Shown here piece after piece: positions 1 through 6,059 of a stretch of DNA of 6,304 nt. This stretch comes from Bryobacterales bacterium (GTDB lineage Bacteria; Acidobacteriota; Terriglobia; Bryobacterales; Bryobacteraceae), in assembly GCA_025456495.1 (NCBI GenBank), contig JALOKO010000242.1, positions 1 to 6,304 of the forward strand, written 5' to 3'. A program made the translations under genes and the position numbers. Below the pieces are notes generated by a model. That model was not told the DNA's origin and did no database searches. It was given only the letters and a program-made list of their open reading frames with translations. Every line of letters starts with the position of its first letter. The first letter of the stretch is position 1.

Positions 1-862
1 CATCCTCGTTCAGGGTGAGTTCGTAGATTTTCTCGATGCCGTTGGAGCCCAACTTCACCGGAACGCCCACAAACAGGCCGTTGTACCCGTACTCGCCTTC
101 CAGGAGAGCGGCGCAGGGCACCACCTTCTTCTTGTCCTTCAAGATGGATTCCACCATCTCCACCGCACCCGCGGCCGGAGCGTAGTAGGCGCTGCCCGTC
201 TGCAGCAGCTTCACGATCTCCGCGCCGCCGTTGCGGGTCCGAACGACGATTTCCTCCAGCCGTTCTGCCGGAATGAGATCCGTCAGCGGAATCCCGGACA
301 CACTGGAGTAGCGCAGCATGGGGACCATGGTGTCGCCATGGCCGCCCAGCACCATCGCCACCACGTTCTCTACACTGACATCGAGTTCCATGCCGATGAA
401 GGTGCGGAAGCGGGCGGTATCCAGAATGCCGGCCATGCCAATGACCCGATTCTTTGAGAAGCCGGAAGCCTTCCAGGCTGCCCAGCACATGGCGTCCAGC
501 GGGTTGGTGACGACGATGATGATGGAGTCTGGCGAATACTTGGCCGCCTGTTCCGCCGCGCCCTTCACCACCTCGTAGTTCTTCATCAGCAAGTCGTCGC
601 GGCTCATGCCCGGCTTGCGGGGAAATCCGGCGGTAATGACGATGACATCGGAATTCGCGGTTGGCGCGTAATCGCTGGATCCGGTCAACGTGATGTCATA
701 GCCCTCCACGGGACCAGACTGCATCAGGTCAAGCGCCTTGCCCTGCGCAGCGCCCTCGGCGATATCGACAATCACGACATCGGCCAATTCCTTTTCGGCG
801 ATCCTGAGTGCGCAGGTCGCGCCCACATTACCGCCGCCAACTACCGTCACTTTCTTGCGCAT
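1..862 (-). CDS. mdh: Malate dehydrogenase, LDH-like type (3' end cut by window edge)
   Basis: Cytoplasmic NAD-dependent malate dehydrogenase, which interconverts malate and oxaloacetate in the TCA cycle. The visible 287 residues begin MRKKVTVVGGGNVGATCA. The dinucleotide-binding glycine motif is at residues 9-14, and Asp33 at the end of the second strand suits NAD. The active-site loop GFPRKPGMSRDDLL (79-92) has Arg82 at the position where lactate dehydrogenases carry Gln, which favours malate, plus Arg88. Asn120 follows in VTNPLD. The Asp148/Arg151 pair lies in GILDTARFR and the proton-relay histidine is His175 in GGHGDTMVP. The family is usually a little over 300 residues, so only about 20-25 C-terminal residues are missing. 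The ATG at 862 is preceded by AAGGAG (872-867) four bases upstream. No frame damage is visible. A lactate dehydrogenase is unlikely because of Arg82. Confidence 0.97.
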   Translation of the reverse strand, partial: MRKKVTVVGGGNVGATCALRIAEKELADVVIVDIAEGAAQGKALDLMQSGPVEGYDITLTGSSDYAPTANSDVIVITAGFPRKPGMSRDDLLMKNYEVVKGAAEQAAKYSPDSIIIVVTNPLDAMCWAAWKASGFSKNRVIGMAGILDTARFRTFIGMELDVSVENVVAMVLGGHGDTMVPMLRYSSVSGIPLTDLIPAERLEEIVVRTRNGGAEIVKLLQTGSAYYAPAAGAVEMVESILKDKKKVVPCAALLEGEYGYNGLFVGVPVKLGSNGIEKIYELTLNED

Positions 863-866
863 AGAA

Positions 867-872
867 CTCCTT
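867..872 (-). promoter_or_regulatory. Ribosome binding site of mdh
   Basis: AAGGAG on the minus strand, four bases before the ATG at 862. It supports this start for malate dehydrogenase. Confidence 0.75.
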
Positions 873-943
873 CCACTGGGGGACTCACGGGGTTCCGCGG
901 GCACGCAAACCGCGCCGCAGGAGGGAAACCGTGCCAAACCCGG

Positions 944-952
944 ATTATACCA
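944..952 (-). promoter_or_regulatory. Extended -10 promoter candidate for mdh
   Basis: On the minus strand the sequence reads TGGTATAAT: a perfect TATAAT hexamer (949-944) preceded by the TGn extension (952-950). No good -35 is present at 16-18 bases; the nearest hexamers read CTCTTT or GCTCTT. This fits the class of promoters that rely on the extended -10. Transcription would begin near 937, giving a leader of about 75 bases before the mdh ATG at 862. Promoter use is inferred; the motif is seen. Confidence 0.55.
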
Positions 953-1015
953 ATTCGGTCCGCGAAAAGAGCCGTTCCAGACGGGGTTCAGGCGTGGCTG
1001 ACGACACCCGGAGGG

Positions 1016-1210
1016 ATGCGCGAATACTTGCTGGCTCTCCCCGAAATCCGTTCTTGTGTCGAGAGAGAATGGAACACCAATGGACTTCCGAAAGATTTCA
1101 CCGATGTCGTGCTGAAACGCATCTGCCCCTCCATCGGTCCCTCCATCGGTCCACAGGTGGACCAGTGGCGCAGGGAAATCTTCCCGCAATGCGAAGCGGG
1201 TTGGAGGGTG
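1016..1210 (+). pseudogene. Possible gene relic, unidentified
   Basis: From the ATG at 1016 the frame gives about 65 residues that look more like a folded protein than the surrounding frames (it starts MREYLLALPEIRSCVEREW and includes DFTDVVLKRI and VDQWRREIFPQ). After about 1210 the same frame turns into low-quality Arg/Ser-rich sequence. A different frame, from about 1296 to 1420, then gives another protein-like stretch (GEEPFLVGDSDCVFQNDD, FRAFPGF). This could be one gene broken by a frameshift near 1210-1290, or chance. GGAGGG directly abuts the ATG, too close to act as a normal ribosome binding site. No family is recognised. Confidence 0.2.
1127..1152. repeat. 12-bp tandem repeat, two copies
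   Basis: The unit CCCTCCATCGGT occurs twice in a row (1127-1138 and 1139-1150) and is followed by CC, the start of a third copy. It lies inside the possible relic at 1016-1210, where it would encode PSIG repeated. Its 12-bp length preserves reading frame. Confidence 0.8.
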
Positions 1211-1815
1211 GGAAGAGCAGGATCGCACTCTTTATCCGTGAAGGCCATCACGGGTCGCTGGGCGGAAACCGGGGGCCGAGGGTCTTGCTCGGCGGTTGTC
1301 TGCGTGGGATTGGTGGCCCTTGCACGGCGAGGAGCCATTCCTGGTTGGCGACTCCGACTGCGTTTTCCAGAACGACGATCCAGATGCCCCGTTCCGCGCA
1401 TTCCCCGGATTCTCCAGGCGGATAGCACGGATCCGGTTTCTAATGGCCACCCGCCGTCTCCTCGTAGCCAGCCCTGCCCGAGAACCACAAAGGCTTACCC
1501 CATGGAAGCTAGACAGAGCCCCCGCCTGCTGCAGCGTCCACCGCTTCGTCAGTTCCTGCCGACTGGCAGAGAACTCGGCCCTGCCCCCAGGTATCGGAGA
1601 TTGGGCTGGGATTATCAGCAAAGCTAAGGTCGACGAGCTGGTATCGACGCTAGAGTGGGACTTCTGGCCCAAACCCCCACAGCCCACCCAGGTCCTGCGC
1701 TTTGGGCTAGCGCCCCAAACCAGCGTTGAGGAGTGTGAGGAAGCAGGAGGATAGGGTTTCGGGGCGTTCACGATGGATGTCCACCGCCTCGGCGGTACAA
1801 GCGCAGGGTCCGGTG

Positions 1816-1863
1816 GGCCAGAGTGACGGCAGCTCGGCCAGAGTCACGGCGAGAGTGACTGGC
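1816..1863. repeat. Degenerate direct repeat, about 20-bp period
   Basis: GGCCAGAGTGACGGC (1816-1830) recurs as GGCCAGAGTCACGGC (1836-1850) with one mismatch. A shorter relative, GAGAGTGACTGGC, follows at 1851-1863. The copies carry stop codons in at least one frame. No function is evident. Confidence 0.6.
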
Positions 1864-1879
1864 TACGCTGAGCCTTTAG

Positions 1880-2105
1880 GCAGCCGAAGTTCGGACCATC
1901 GGGGTGTACTTCAAGGACCGCAAGAAGGACATGGGGCCGCTGGCGCCACCGGGTACCGGCGACGCCGGACTTACCCGGATCATCGCGTTCCCGGGCAAAC
2001 AACGGATGACGATCCCCGTCTGTATTGAGCACGTGTTGCAGCAGAGCAACGTGGCGCAGTGTCAGCTAGCGCAGTGTCAGCTAGCGCAGTGTCAGCTGGC
2101 GTAGT
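1880..2105 (+). pseudogene. Possible C-terminal gene remnant, unidentified
   Basis: In the frame through the GTG at 1904, codons from about 1880 to 2053 end overwhelmingly in G or C, and the translation is protein-like (AAEVRTIGVYFKDRKKDM, then GLTRIIAFPGKQRMTIPVC and IEHVLQQSN). It then runs into the 15-bp tandem repeat, read as LAQCQ repeated, and stops at TAG 2103-2105. Upstream the frame is closed by TAG at 1877-1879 and TGA at 1856-1858. No ribosome binding site precedes the GTG. It could be the tail of a lost gene or a short unknown protein. I do not recognise the family. Confidence 0.3.
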
Positions 2106-2118
2106 GCCGGCTAGCGTA
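2054..2118. repeat. 15-bp tandem repeat, four copies plus partial
   Basis: The unit GCGCAGTGTCAGCTA occurs at 2054-2068 and 2069-2083 identically, at 2084-2098 with one change, and at 2099-2113 with three changes, followed by GCGTA at 2114-2118. Each junction contains the palindrome GCTAGC or a variant. The period keeps reading frame. In the frame of the 1880-2105 remnant the fourth copy turns a CAG codon into TAG. It ends about 95 bases before the oxidoreductase start, so it may be an expanded coding repeat or an upstream array. Confidence 0.85.
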
Positions 2119-2198
2119 CACGTCGTTCGCAATGAGGTAGCATGGCTAATCAACCAACTCAGTGAGGGGCGACCACCTGAGTGAGGGATGGTGAGTGG

Positions 2199-2205
2199 AA
2201 GGAAG
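2199..2205 (+). promoter_or_regulatory. Ribosome binding site deciding the oxidoreductase start
   Basis: AAGGAAG lies eight bases before the ATG at 2214. It selects that ATG over the in-frame ATG at 2181, which would add 11 residues ahead of the Tat signal. Confidence 0.65.
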
Positions 2206-2213
2206 TGGCAACC

Positions 2214-3719
2214 ATGCAGCGACGTGAATTCTTGAGAACCACATCGTTTTCGGCCCTCACCGCGGGCGTGGCGAGCGCACAGCAGGCGCGCGGGGCCAAC
2301 GATAAGGTGCAGGTGGGCATCATCGGCCTGGGCATGAATGGATTCGGCCAGCATGTGCAGGGTCTGCTGGCGATTCCCAACAAAGCTGAAATTGTTGCTG
2401 TGAGCGACATCTATGCGCCGCGAGTGGACCGCGCCCTCTCTGTCACGCGCGCCAAGAGTTATCACAACTACGAGGACATGCTGGCCGACCCCAATGTGGA
2501 AGCGGTCATCATCTCCACGCCCGACCACTGGCACGCGAAGATGGCTATCGACGCCATGCGTGCAGGCAAGGATGTGGACGTGGAGAAGCCTATGTCGCTT
2601 ACGCTGGACGAGGCCAAGGAGATGGTGCGCGTCTCCAAGGAAACGGGCCGCATCCTGGCTGTGGATAGTGAGCACATGGCCCACACCATCTGGAAACCCG
2701 CCAAACAGGCGGTGGAGGGCGGCGTGCTGGGCAAGTTGCTGTGGAGCCAGACCAGCCGTAGCCGCAACTCGGCGGAACCCGCCTGGGAATACGCGATTGA
2801 CGAAGGAGCGGGGCCGGACAACCTGGATTGGGAGCGCTGGCTGGGTCCGCACAAGAATCGGGCGCCCTTCAGCAAGGAACGCTATTTCCGCTGGCGGCGA
2901 TTCTGGGATTACGGCGGGGGCATCATGACCGACCTGTACTTCCACCACCTGGCCCCGCTGATCCACGTTACGGGGCGTGGCTTTCCGGTGAAGGTGACGG
3001 CGGCGGGCGGCCACTATGTGCATCCCACCAGCACCATCGAAGTGCCGGAGACCATGCTGCTGACTCTCGATTTTGAGAACCGCCATTCCATGCTGGTGGG
3101 CGGATCGCTGGCCAACTCGCTGGAACTCCCCATTGTGGTGCGCGGTAACGAAGCCAACATCCGATTCCTGGGCGGCAGCCAGGTGCGGCCTGGGTACCTG
3201 CTGATTGAGCCCGAAGGCCTCTACGCTGAGAGCTTTCGCGCGAAGGTGGAAAAGGCTGGTATCGAAGGGAAGTGGGAGACCGTGCAGAGTGGCGGCTCCG
3301 CGCCGCAGTTGGCCCGGATGCCCCGCGCGCGCCAGCAGGAGGCGATGGCTGCGTTGCTGGGCGAGAACGACATCAAGGCCGCCTACGATGAGCAGGTGGG
3401 CAAGAAGCCAGCGCTGAAGGACGACCCCGATGCCCGTGTCGCTTTTTTCCAGGACTTCTTGAATGCGCGGCAGCGTCGCACGAATTCCCGGGAAATCCTG
3501 CGCTGTGACGCTGTGGAAGGCGAGAGCTTCCACGAGAACTTCCTGCGCTGCGTGCGGACCCGGGAGACTCCCGCGTTTGATGGAGAACTGGGAGTGCGCG
3601 TGCAGGCGGCGGTGGTGATGGGGGTCAAAGCCTTCCGAGAGCAGAAGACGGTTTTCTTTGATCCGCAACGGCAGGAAGTGGTGGATGGCCCCCCGGGAAC
3701 CAGCCACCCGGCAGCCTGA
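2214..3719 (+). CDS. Tat-exported Gfo/Idh/MocA family oxidoreductase
   Basis: Probable NAD(P)-dependent sugar or inositol-type dehydrogenase of the Gfo/Idh/MocA family, 501 residues; the substrate cannot be read from sequence. The N-terminus MQRREFLRTT is a twin-arginine signal (Arg3-Arg4), followed by a short apolar stretch and a likely cleavage site after ASA (about residue 22), so the protein probably folds with its cofactor before export. The Rossmann fold follows: glycine motif GLGMNG at 38-43 and Asp65 ending the second strand, which suggests NAD. TPDHWHAKMA (102-111) precedes the family EKP motif at 124-126, with Lys125 the usual catalytic lysine. The C-terminal domain has GGGIMTDLYFH (234-244), where Asp240 and His244 match the family Asp/His pair. 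The start at 2214 is chosen because AAGGAAG sits eight bases upstream and the Tat motif begins directly; the in-frame ATG at 2181 adds 11 polar residues. It is longer than the cytoplasmic members, as is common for Tat-signal members in Acidobacteriota and Planctomycetota. Confidence 0.95.
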   Translation: MQRREFLRTTSFSALTAGVASAQQARGANDKVQVGIIGLGMNGFGQHVQGLLAIPNKAEIVAVSDIYAPRVDRALSVTRAKSYHNYEDMLADPNVEAVIISTPDHWHAKMAIDAMRAGKDVDVEKPMSLTLDEAKEMVRVSKETGRILAVDSEHMAHTIWKPAKQAVEGGVLGKLLWSQTSRSRNSAEPAWEYAIDEGAGPDNLDWERWLGPHKNRAPFSKERYFRWRRFWDYGGGIMTDLYFHHLAPLIHVTGRGFPVKVTAAGGHYVHPTSTIEVPETMLLTLDFENRHSMLVGGSLANSLELPIVVRGNEANIRFLGGSQVRPGYLLIEPEGLYAESFRAKVEKAGIEGKWETVQSGGSAPQLARMPRARQQEAMAALLGENDIKAAYDEQVGKKPALKDDPDARVAFFQDFLNARQRRTNSREILRCDAVEGESFHENFLRCVRTRETPAFDGELGVRVQAAVVMGVKAFREQKTVFFDPQRQEVVDGPPGTSHPAA

Positions 3720-3843
3720 CCCTGCGTGGACGGTGAGCTACGAATCGGATGGCGGGCGTGCGGTTGGGGCGGGGAGTTTCTGAACGGGGCGGGTGGGGCT
3801 GGCGCGCCGGGCGGGCGGGTATCGTCCAATTGCCGGGAAGTGG
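3720..3843. other. G-rich convergent intergenic gap
   Basis: 124 bases separate the stop of the oxidoreductase from the stop of the TPR gene on the other strand. The plus strand carries many G runs between 3766 and 3819 (for example GGGGCGGGG and GGGGCGGGTGGGG) and the 8-bp palindrome GGCGCGCC at 3801-3808. A weak inverted repeat, CCGGG (3833-3837) with CCCGG (3851-3855), spans the TPR stop but has no T-run. No convincing intrinsic terminator is seen for either gene. Confidence 0.5.
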
Positions 3844-4848
3844 TCAGGAACCCGGAGGCGAGGCGATCGTCTCCGCGACGGTGTTGCCATCAATCTGCAT
3901 GCCGATTGCGGAGTAGATGAGCTGCGCATCCTCCAGCAGAGATCCAGCTATCGCGACTTCGCCTCGTGCTCGGGCAAGCAAGCCCATGCCGTGGAGGGCG
4001 TTGGCTTCGCCCAGGCGGTGGCCGATCTGGCGGTAGAGGGATAGGGCCTGGTGGTACAGTTGCTCGGCGTCCGCATGGCGATCCTGCTGAATGGCCAGTT
4101 CGCCAAGGCTCTGGAGGGCGTCGGCTTCGCCCGGGCGGTCGCCGATCTCGCGACATAAGGATAGCGCCTGCTCGAAACAGGCCCGGGCCGTGCCGACATC
4201 GCGGGTGAGCTCGAGGTCCCCGAGCGTCGCCCAGGCGCTGGCGAGGACGCTGGATTCCAAGTTTCCGTTGTGAACGAGTTCCTGCAGCACTTCCCGGCGT
4301 CGCAGCCGCTCCTCCGGCGGAATCTCCCAAGGGTTCTGCCCGGCGAATCGTTCCAGGTGTCCGGCGCTTTGGGACGCATGGCCATTGAACAAAAAGACTC
4401 CGTAACGCCACGACCAGAGGTCCGGCATTCTGGACGGAAGCTCACGCAATCCATAGTTGGCGACGAAAAACACCAAGGGGAATGGGAAGCGCTCCCGCAG
4501 ATAGCCGCGATTCGAATTCAGAAAGGCATGGATATCGGAGTGGGTCTGGCGGAGGTCTATCGCGGCATCAAGCCCAACGACGAACATCGTGTGTGGCATT
4601 GGACCCTCTGCCGCCTGCTCCATCTGGGTCACCAGACTGGCCTTGGAATCTGCCTGTAGGTGGCAACGAAGCAACCGCCATGCTGGGTGCCGGCTACTTA
4701 CGGCTGCCAGGAATTCCTCGCGCAGTGCATCCTGAGTGGCGCGGACGATAAACAGCGTGTAACCTGCCGCCATGTTGAGCCCTGCGCAGAGGGCTTCAAA
4801 CTCCAGGGCATCGTTCGTGCTGGTGAACGCATGCGCGATAGTGCTCAC
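3844..4848 (-). CDS. TPR protein with N-terminal domain lacking a P-loop
   Basis: A 334-residue protein in two parts. Residues 1 to about 190 form an alpha/beta domain with hydrophobic strands (GYTLFIVRA at 29-37, HTMFVVGLD at 86-94, PFPLVFFVANYGL at 122-134, SWRYGVFLF at 146-154). The layout resembles a nucleotide-binding fold, but no Walker A is present. Residues about 199-318 hold three tetratricopeptide repeats of 40-residue period (around ASAWATLGDLEL, ADALQSLGELAI and ANALHGMGLLAR), a protein-binding scaffold. No signal peptide or membrane segment is seen. The GTG at 4848 is chosen because GGAGG (4861-4857) sits eight bases upstream. Its GTGA also overlaps the TGA that would close the upstream ATPase frame. 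A GTG at 4857 would add three residues but has the ribosome binding site directly against it. It probably partners with the ATPase upstream; its biological role is unknown. Confidence 0.88.
   Translation of the reverse strand: MSTIAHAFTSTNDALEFEALCAGLNMAAGYTLFIVRATQDALREEFLAAVSSRHPAWRLLRCHLQADSKASLVTQMEQAAEGPMPHTMFVVGLDAAIDLRQTHSDIHAFLNSNRGYLRERFPFPLVFFVANYGLRELPSRMPDLWSWRYGVFLFNGHASQSAGHLERFAGQNPWEIPPEERLRRREVLQELVHNGNLESSVLASAWATLGDLELTRDVGTARACFEQALSLCREIGDRPGEADALQSLGELAIQQDRHADAEQLYHQALSLYRQIGHRLGEANALHGMGLLARARGEVAIAGSLLEDAQLIYSAIGMQIDGNTVAETIASPPGS
3991..4170. repeat. 120-bp coding direct repeat (TPR units)
   Basis: 3991-4050 and 4111-4170 align without gaps at an offset of exactly 120 bases, with 50 of 60 positions identical. 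They encode the ends of two neighbouring TPR units (the GDRPGEADAL and GHRLGEANAL segments and the preceding helices). The similarity at DNA level suggests fairly recent duplication of a 40-residue unit. Confidence 0.8.
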
Positions 4849-4910
4849 TCCGGGCACCTCCCGGATTCGAGCAAGGAATTCCAGTCGTACCAGTCTTGGC
4901 CAGCGAGCGA
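4845..4910 (-). pseudogene. 3' continuation of the ATPase frame after an in-frame TAG
   Basis: Past the TAG at 4913-4911 the ATPase frame reads 21 more residues to TGA at 4847-4845: SLAGQDWYDWNSLLE followed by SGRCPE. An aromatic WYD motif near the end is, from memory, typical of related ATPases of this kind (often WYDVxP). The TGA overlaps the GTG of the TPR gene as GTGA, the usual junction of coupled genes. I infer that the gene once ended at 4845 and that the TAG is a later change. Confidence 0.5.
4857..4861 (-). promoter_or_regulatory. Ribosome binding site of the TPR gene
   Basis: GGAGG on the minus strand, eight bases before the GTG at 4848. It fixes the TPR start and lies inside the 3' extension of the ATPase frame, as expected for translationally coupled genes. 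Confidence 0.7.
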
Positions 4911-6059
4911 CTAGGAAAGCACGTAGAGATCGCGGACCAGCGCATCCCAGGTGTCGGATTCTACCCGCTGGCGCTTGTCGTGAACCTCATGCAAGGTGTT
5001 CCACTGCGTGTCGTTTAGCGGCTTCACGAGGGCTGCTCTTTGGATCTGGAGAGCCCTTTCCAGCACTTGACTATCGAGGGGCAGATCCCCTCGCTCGAGG
5101 CTGGCCCGCAGCAGCAGAAAGAGCTGACGCATGTGGCCCCCGGAATAGCGGATAACGCAATCCAGCACCTGTTCCGACGCAAAGATCTCGGCCATTGAGA
5201 GCTGGGCCACGAGCGCCCGGCGTTCGATCAAGGTGCGCATCGCCGTCACCCCGGGATCGCATCGAAGCCCTTCGCGATCAATTACGGGAACCAGAGGGAC
5301 CTGCTGGATGCTGGTGACGTAGAGGTTCTCCAGTCGGATCCGTTTGGTGCTGAACGCGAGTTCCACAGGGACGGTGTAGACCACGTGGCAATCGAGAAAG
5401 CGGAGTTCGCGTGAGCGGTCAAGAAACAGTTCCTCGTGATTGGGCTTTCCGAGATTGTCAATGGTCTTGAATGGGATTCTGTCCAACTGGTCTACGATCA
5501 CGATGATGTCGGTGTAGCCCAGTGCCAAGAGATGTTTCCGTGCGTTCTGCAGAACCTCGTTATTGATGAGGTCGTAGATGTCAGGTAGGCGGCCGCGCAA
5601 CACCTTGCGAAGCTCTGTCCGGACGAGAGGATTGTCTTTCAGTGCAGCCTTGAGGTCCATGGGACCCAGCGACACCTTCGCCTCAGTGAGTTCCACCGAG
5701 GCGTTGAGAATGTCGCCGAACTCCTTCAGCCAGGACTCAAGCCTCTGCCATCCGAACTCGAAATTGGCCCGGTCCCGGAGATCTTCCACCACCTGCCAAG
5801 CAATCTGGAACACGACATCTTCGGAGCGCACATCGGCGAGATCCAGCCAGCGTTCCGCTTCCAGGAAGCAGACGAAGGGGCGGGTGCCGCCAACGGAACC
5901 ACTTTCGAGCCGAGCCTTGACCCGGTAGAGCTCCGTGGTCTTACCTACGCCACGGTGGCCGGTGACCATGCGGCAGGAGGGCACCCGCCCGCTCATGGCC
6001 AGGCCTTGGGCGAGATTGTGCTTCATGTCGTCGGCATGCACCTGGGCCTGCCAGTCCAC
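4911..6059 (-). CDS. P-loop AAA/STAND-like ATPase (open core; ends uncertain)
   Basis: Predicted ATPase with 382 residues in the open core. Walker A is TGHRGVGKTTEL (33-44, Lys40 and Thr41). Walker B is DIIVIVDQLDRI (184-195), with Asp190 ending the strand and Asp193 nearby. VVYTVPVEL (226-234) looks like a sensor-1 strand, and SGGHMRQLFLLLR (306-318) like the sensor-2/winged-helix entry seen in ORC/STAND-type ATPases. The GTG at 6059 is the first usable start after the in-frame TAA at 6104-6102, but it has no ribosome binding site and family-like sequence precedes it. An internal ATG at 6026 is another possible start. The frame closes at TAG 4913-4911, although coding-like sequence continues to 4845. 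It lies directly upstream of the TPR gene on the same strand, so one operon and a joint ATPase/scaffold role are likely. It may be a functional shortened protein or a pseudogene; see the flanking entries. Confidence 0.8.
   Translation of the reverse strand: MDWQAQVHADDMKHNLAQGLAMSGRVPSCRMVTGHRGVGKTTELYRVKARLESGSVGGTRPFVCFLEAERWLDLADVRSEDVVFQIAWQVVEDLRDRANFEFGWQRLESWLKEFGDILNASVELTEAKVSLGPMDLKAALKDNPLVRTELRKVLRGRLPDIYDLINNEVLQNARKHLLALGYTDIIVIVDQLDRIPFKTIDNLGKPNHEELFLDRSRELRFLDCHVVYTVPVELAFSTKRIRLENLYVTSIQQVPLVPVIDREGLRCDPGVTAMRTLIERRALVAQLSMAEIFASEQVLDCVIRYSGGHMRQLFLLLRASLERGDLPLDSQVLERALQIQRAALVKPLNDTQWNTLHEVHDKRQRVESDTWDALVRDLYVLS

Larger units (their letters stand above)
863..2213. other. 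Long gap without a confident gene
   Basis: About 1.35 kb lies between the divergent mdh and oxidoreductase genes. Several frames are open on both strands, as expected in GC-rich DNA, but most translate to Arg/Pro/Ser-rich sequence with no recognisable domain and no proper ribosome binding site. It contains the mdh promoter, three short tandem repeats (1127-1152, 1816-1863, 2054-2118) and two stretches that look like eroded coding sequence (1016-1210 and 1880-2105). No tRNA, no transposase motif and no paired terminal inverted repeats were recognised. I read it as a decayed region, perhaps the scar of lost genes. Confidence 0.5.

Noticed and set aside
988..1771. Open frames on the minus strand in the gap
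   Set aside because: Translations are Arg/Ser/Pro-rich without motifs or ribosome binding sites, and they overlap each other in different frames.
2115..2143. Possible promoter CGTACA / TAGCAT before the oxidoreductase
   Set aside because: The -35 half matches only three of six consensus positions; not enough to annotate.
2157..2182. Inverted repeat ACTCAG...CTGAGT with a direct AGTGAGGG repeat before the oxidoreductase
   Set aside because: Six-base arms with a 14-base spacer are too short to call an operator without further evidence.
2181..2213. Longer oxidoreductase start at ATG 2181
   Set aside because: It would place 11 polar residues ahead of the Tat signal, and the ribosome binding site spacing fits ATG 2214.
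1980..3707. 575-codon open frame on the minus strand opposite the oxidoreductase
   Set aside because: It is His/Arg/Leu-rich with no domain and is the mirror of a strongly supported gene; long antisense frames are common in GC-rich DNA.
3833..3855. Inverted repeat CCGGG/CCCGG across the TPR stop as a terminator
   Set aside because: A five-base stem with a 13-base loop and no T-run is too weak.
4849..4913. Upstream extension of the TPR frame (reads LVRLEFLARIREVPG)
   Set aside because: It looks protein-like, but only CTG codons or the GTG at 4857 could start it. The GGAGG spacing and GTGA overlap favour GTG 4848, and the ATPase frame explains the same bases better.
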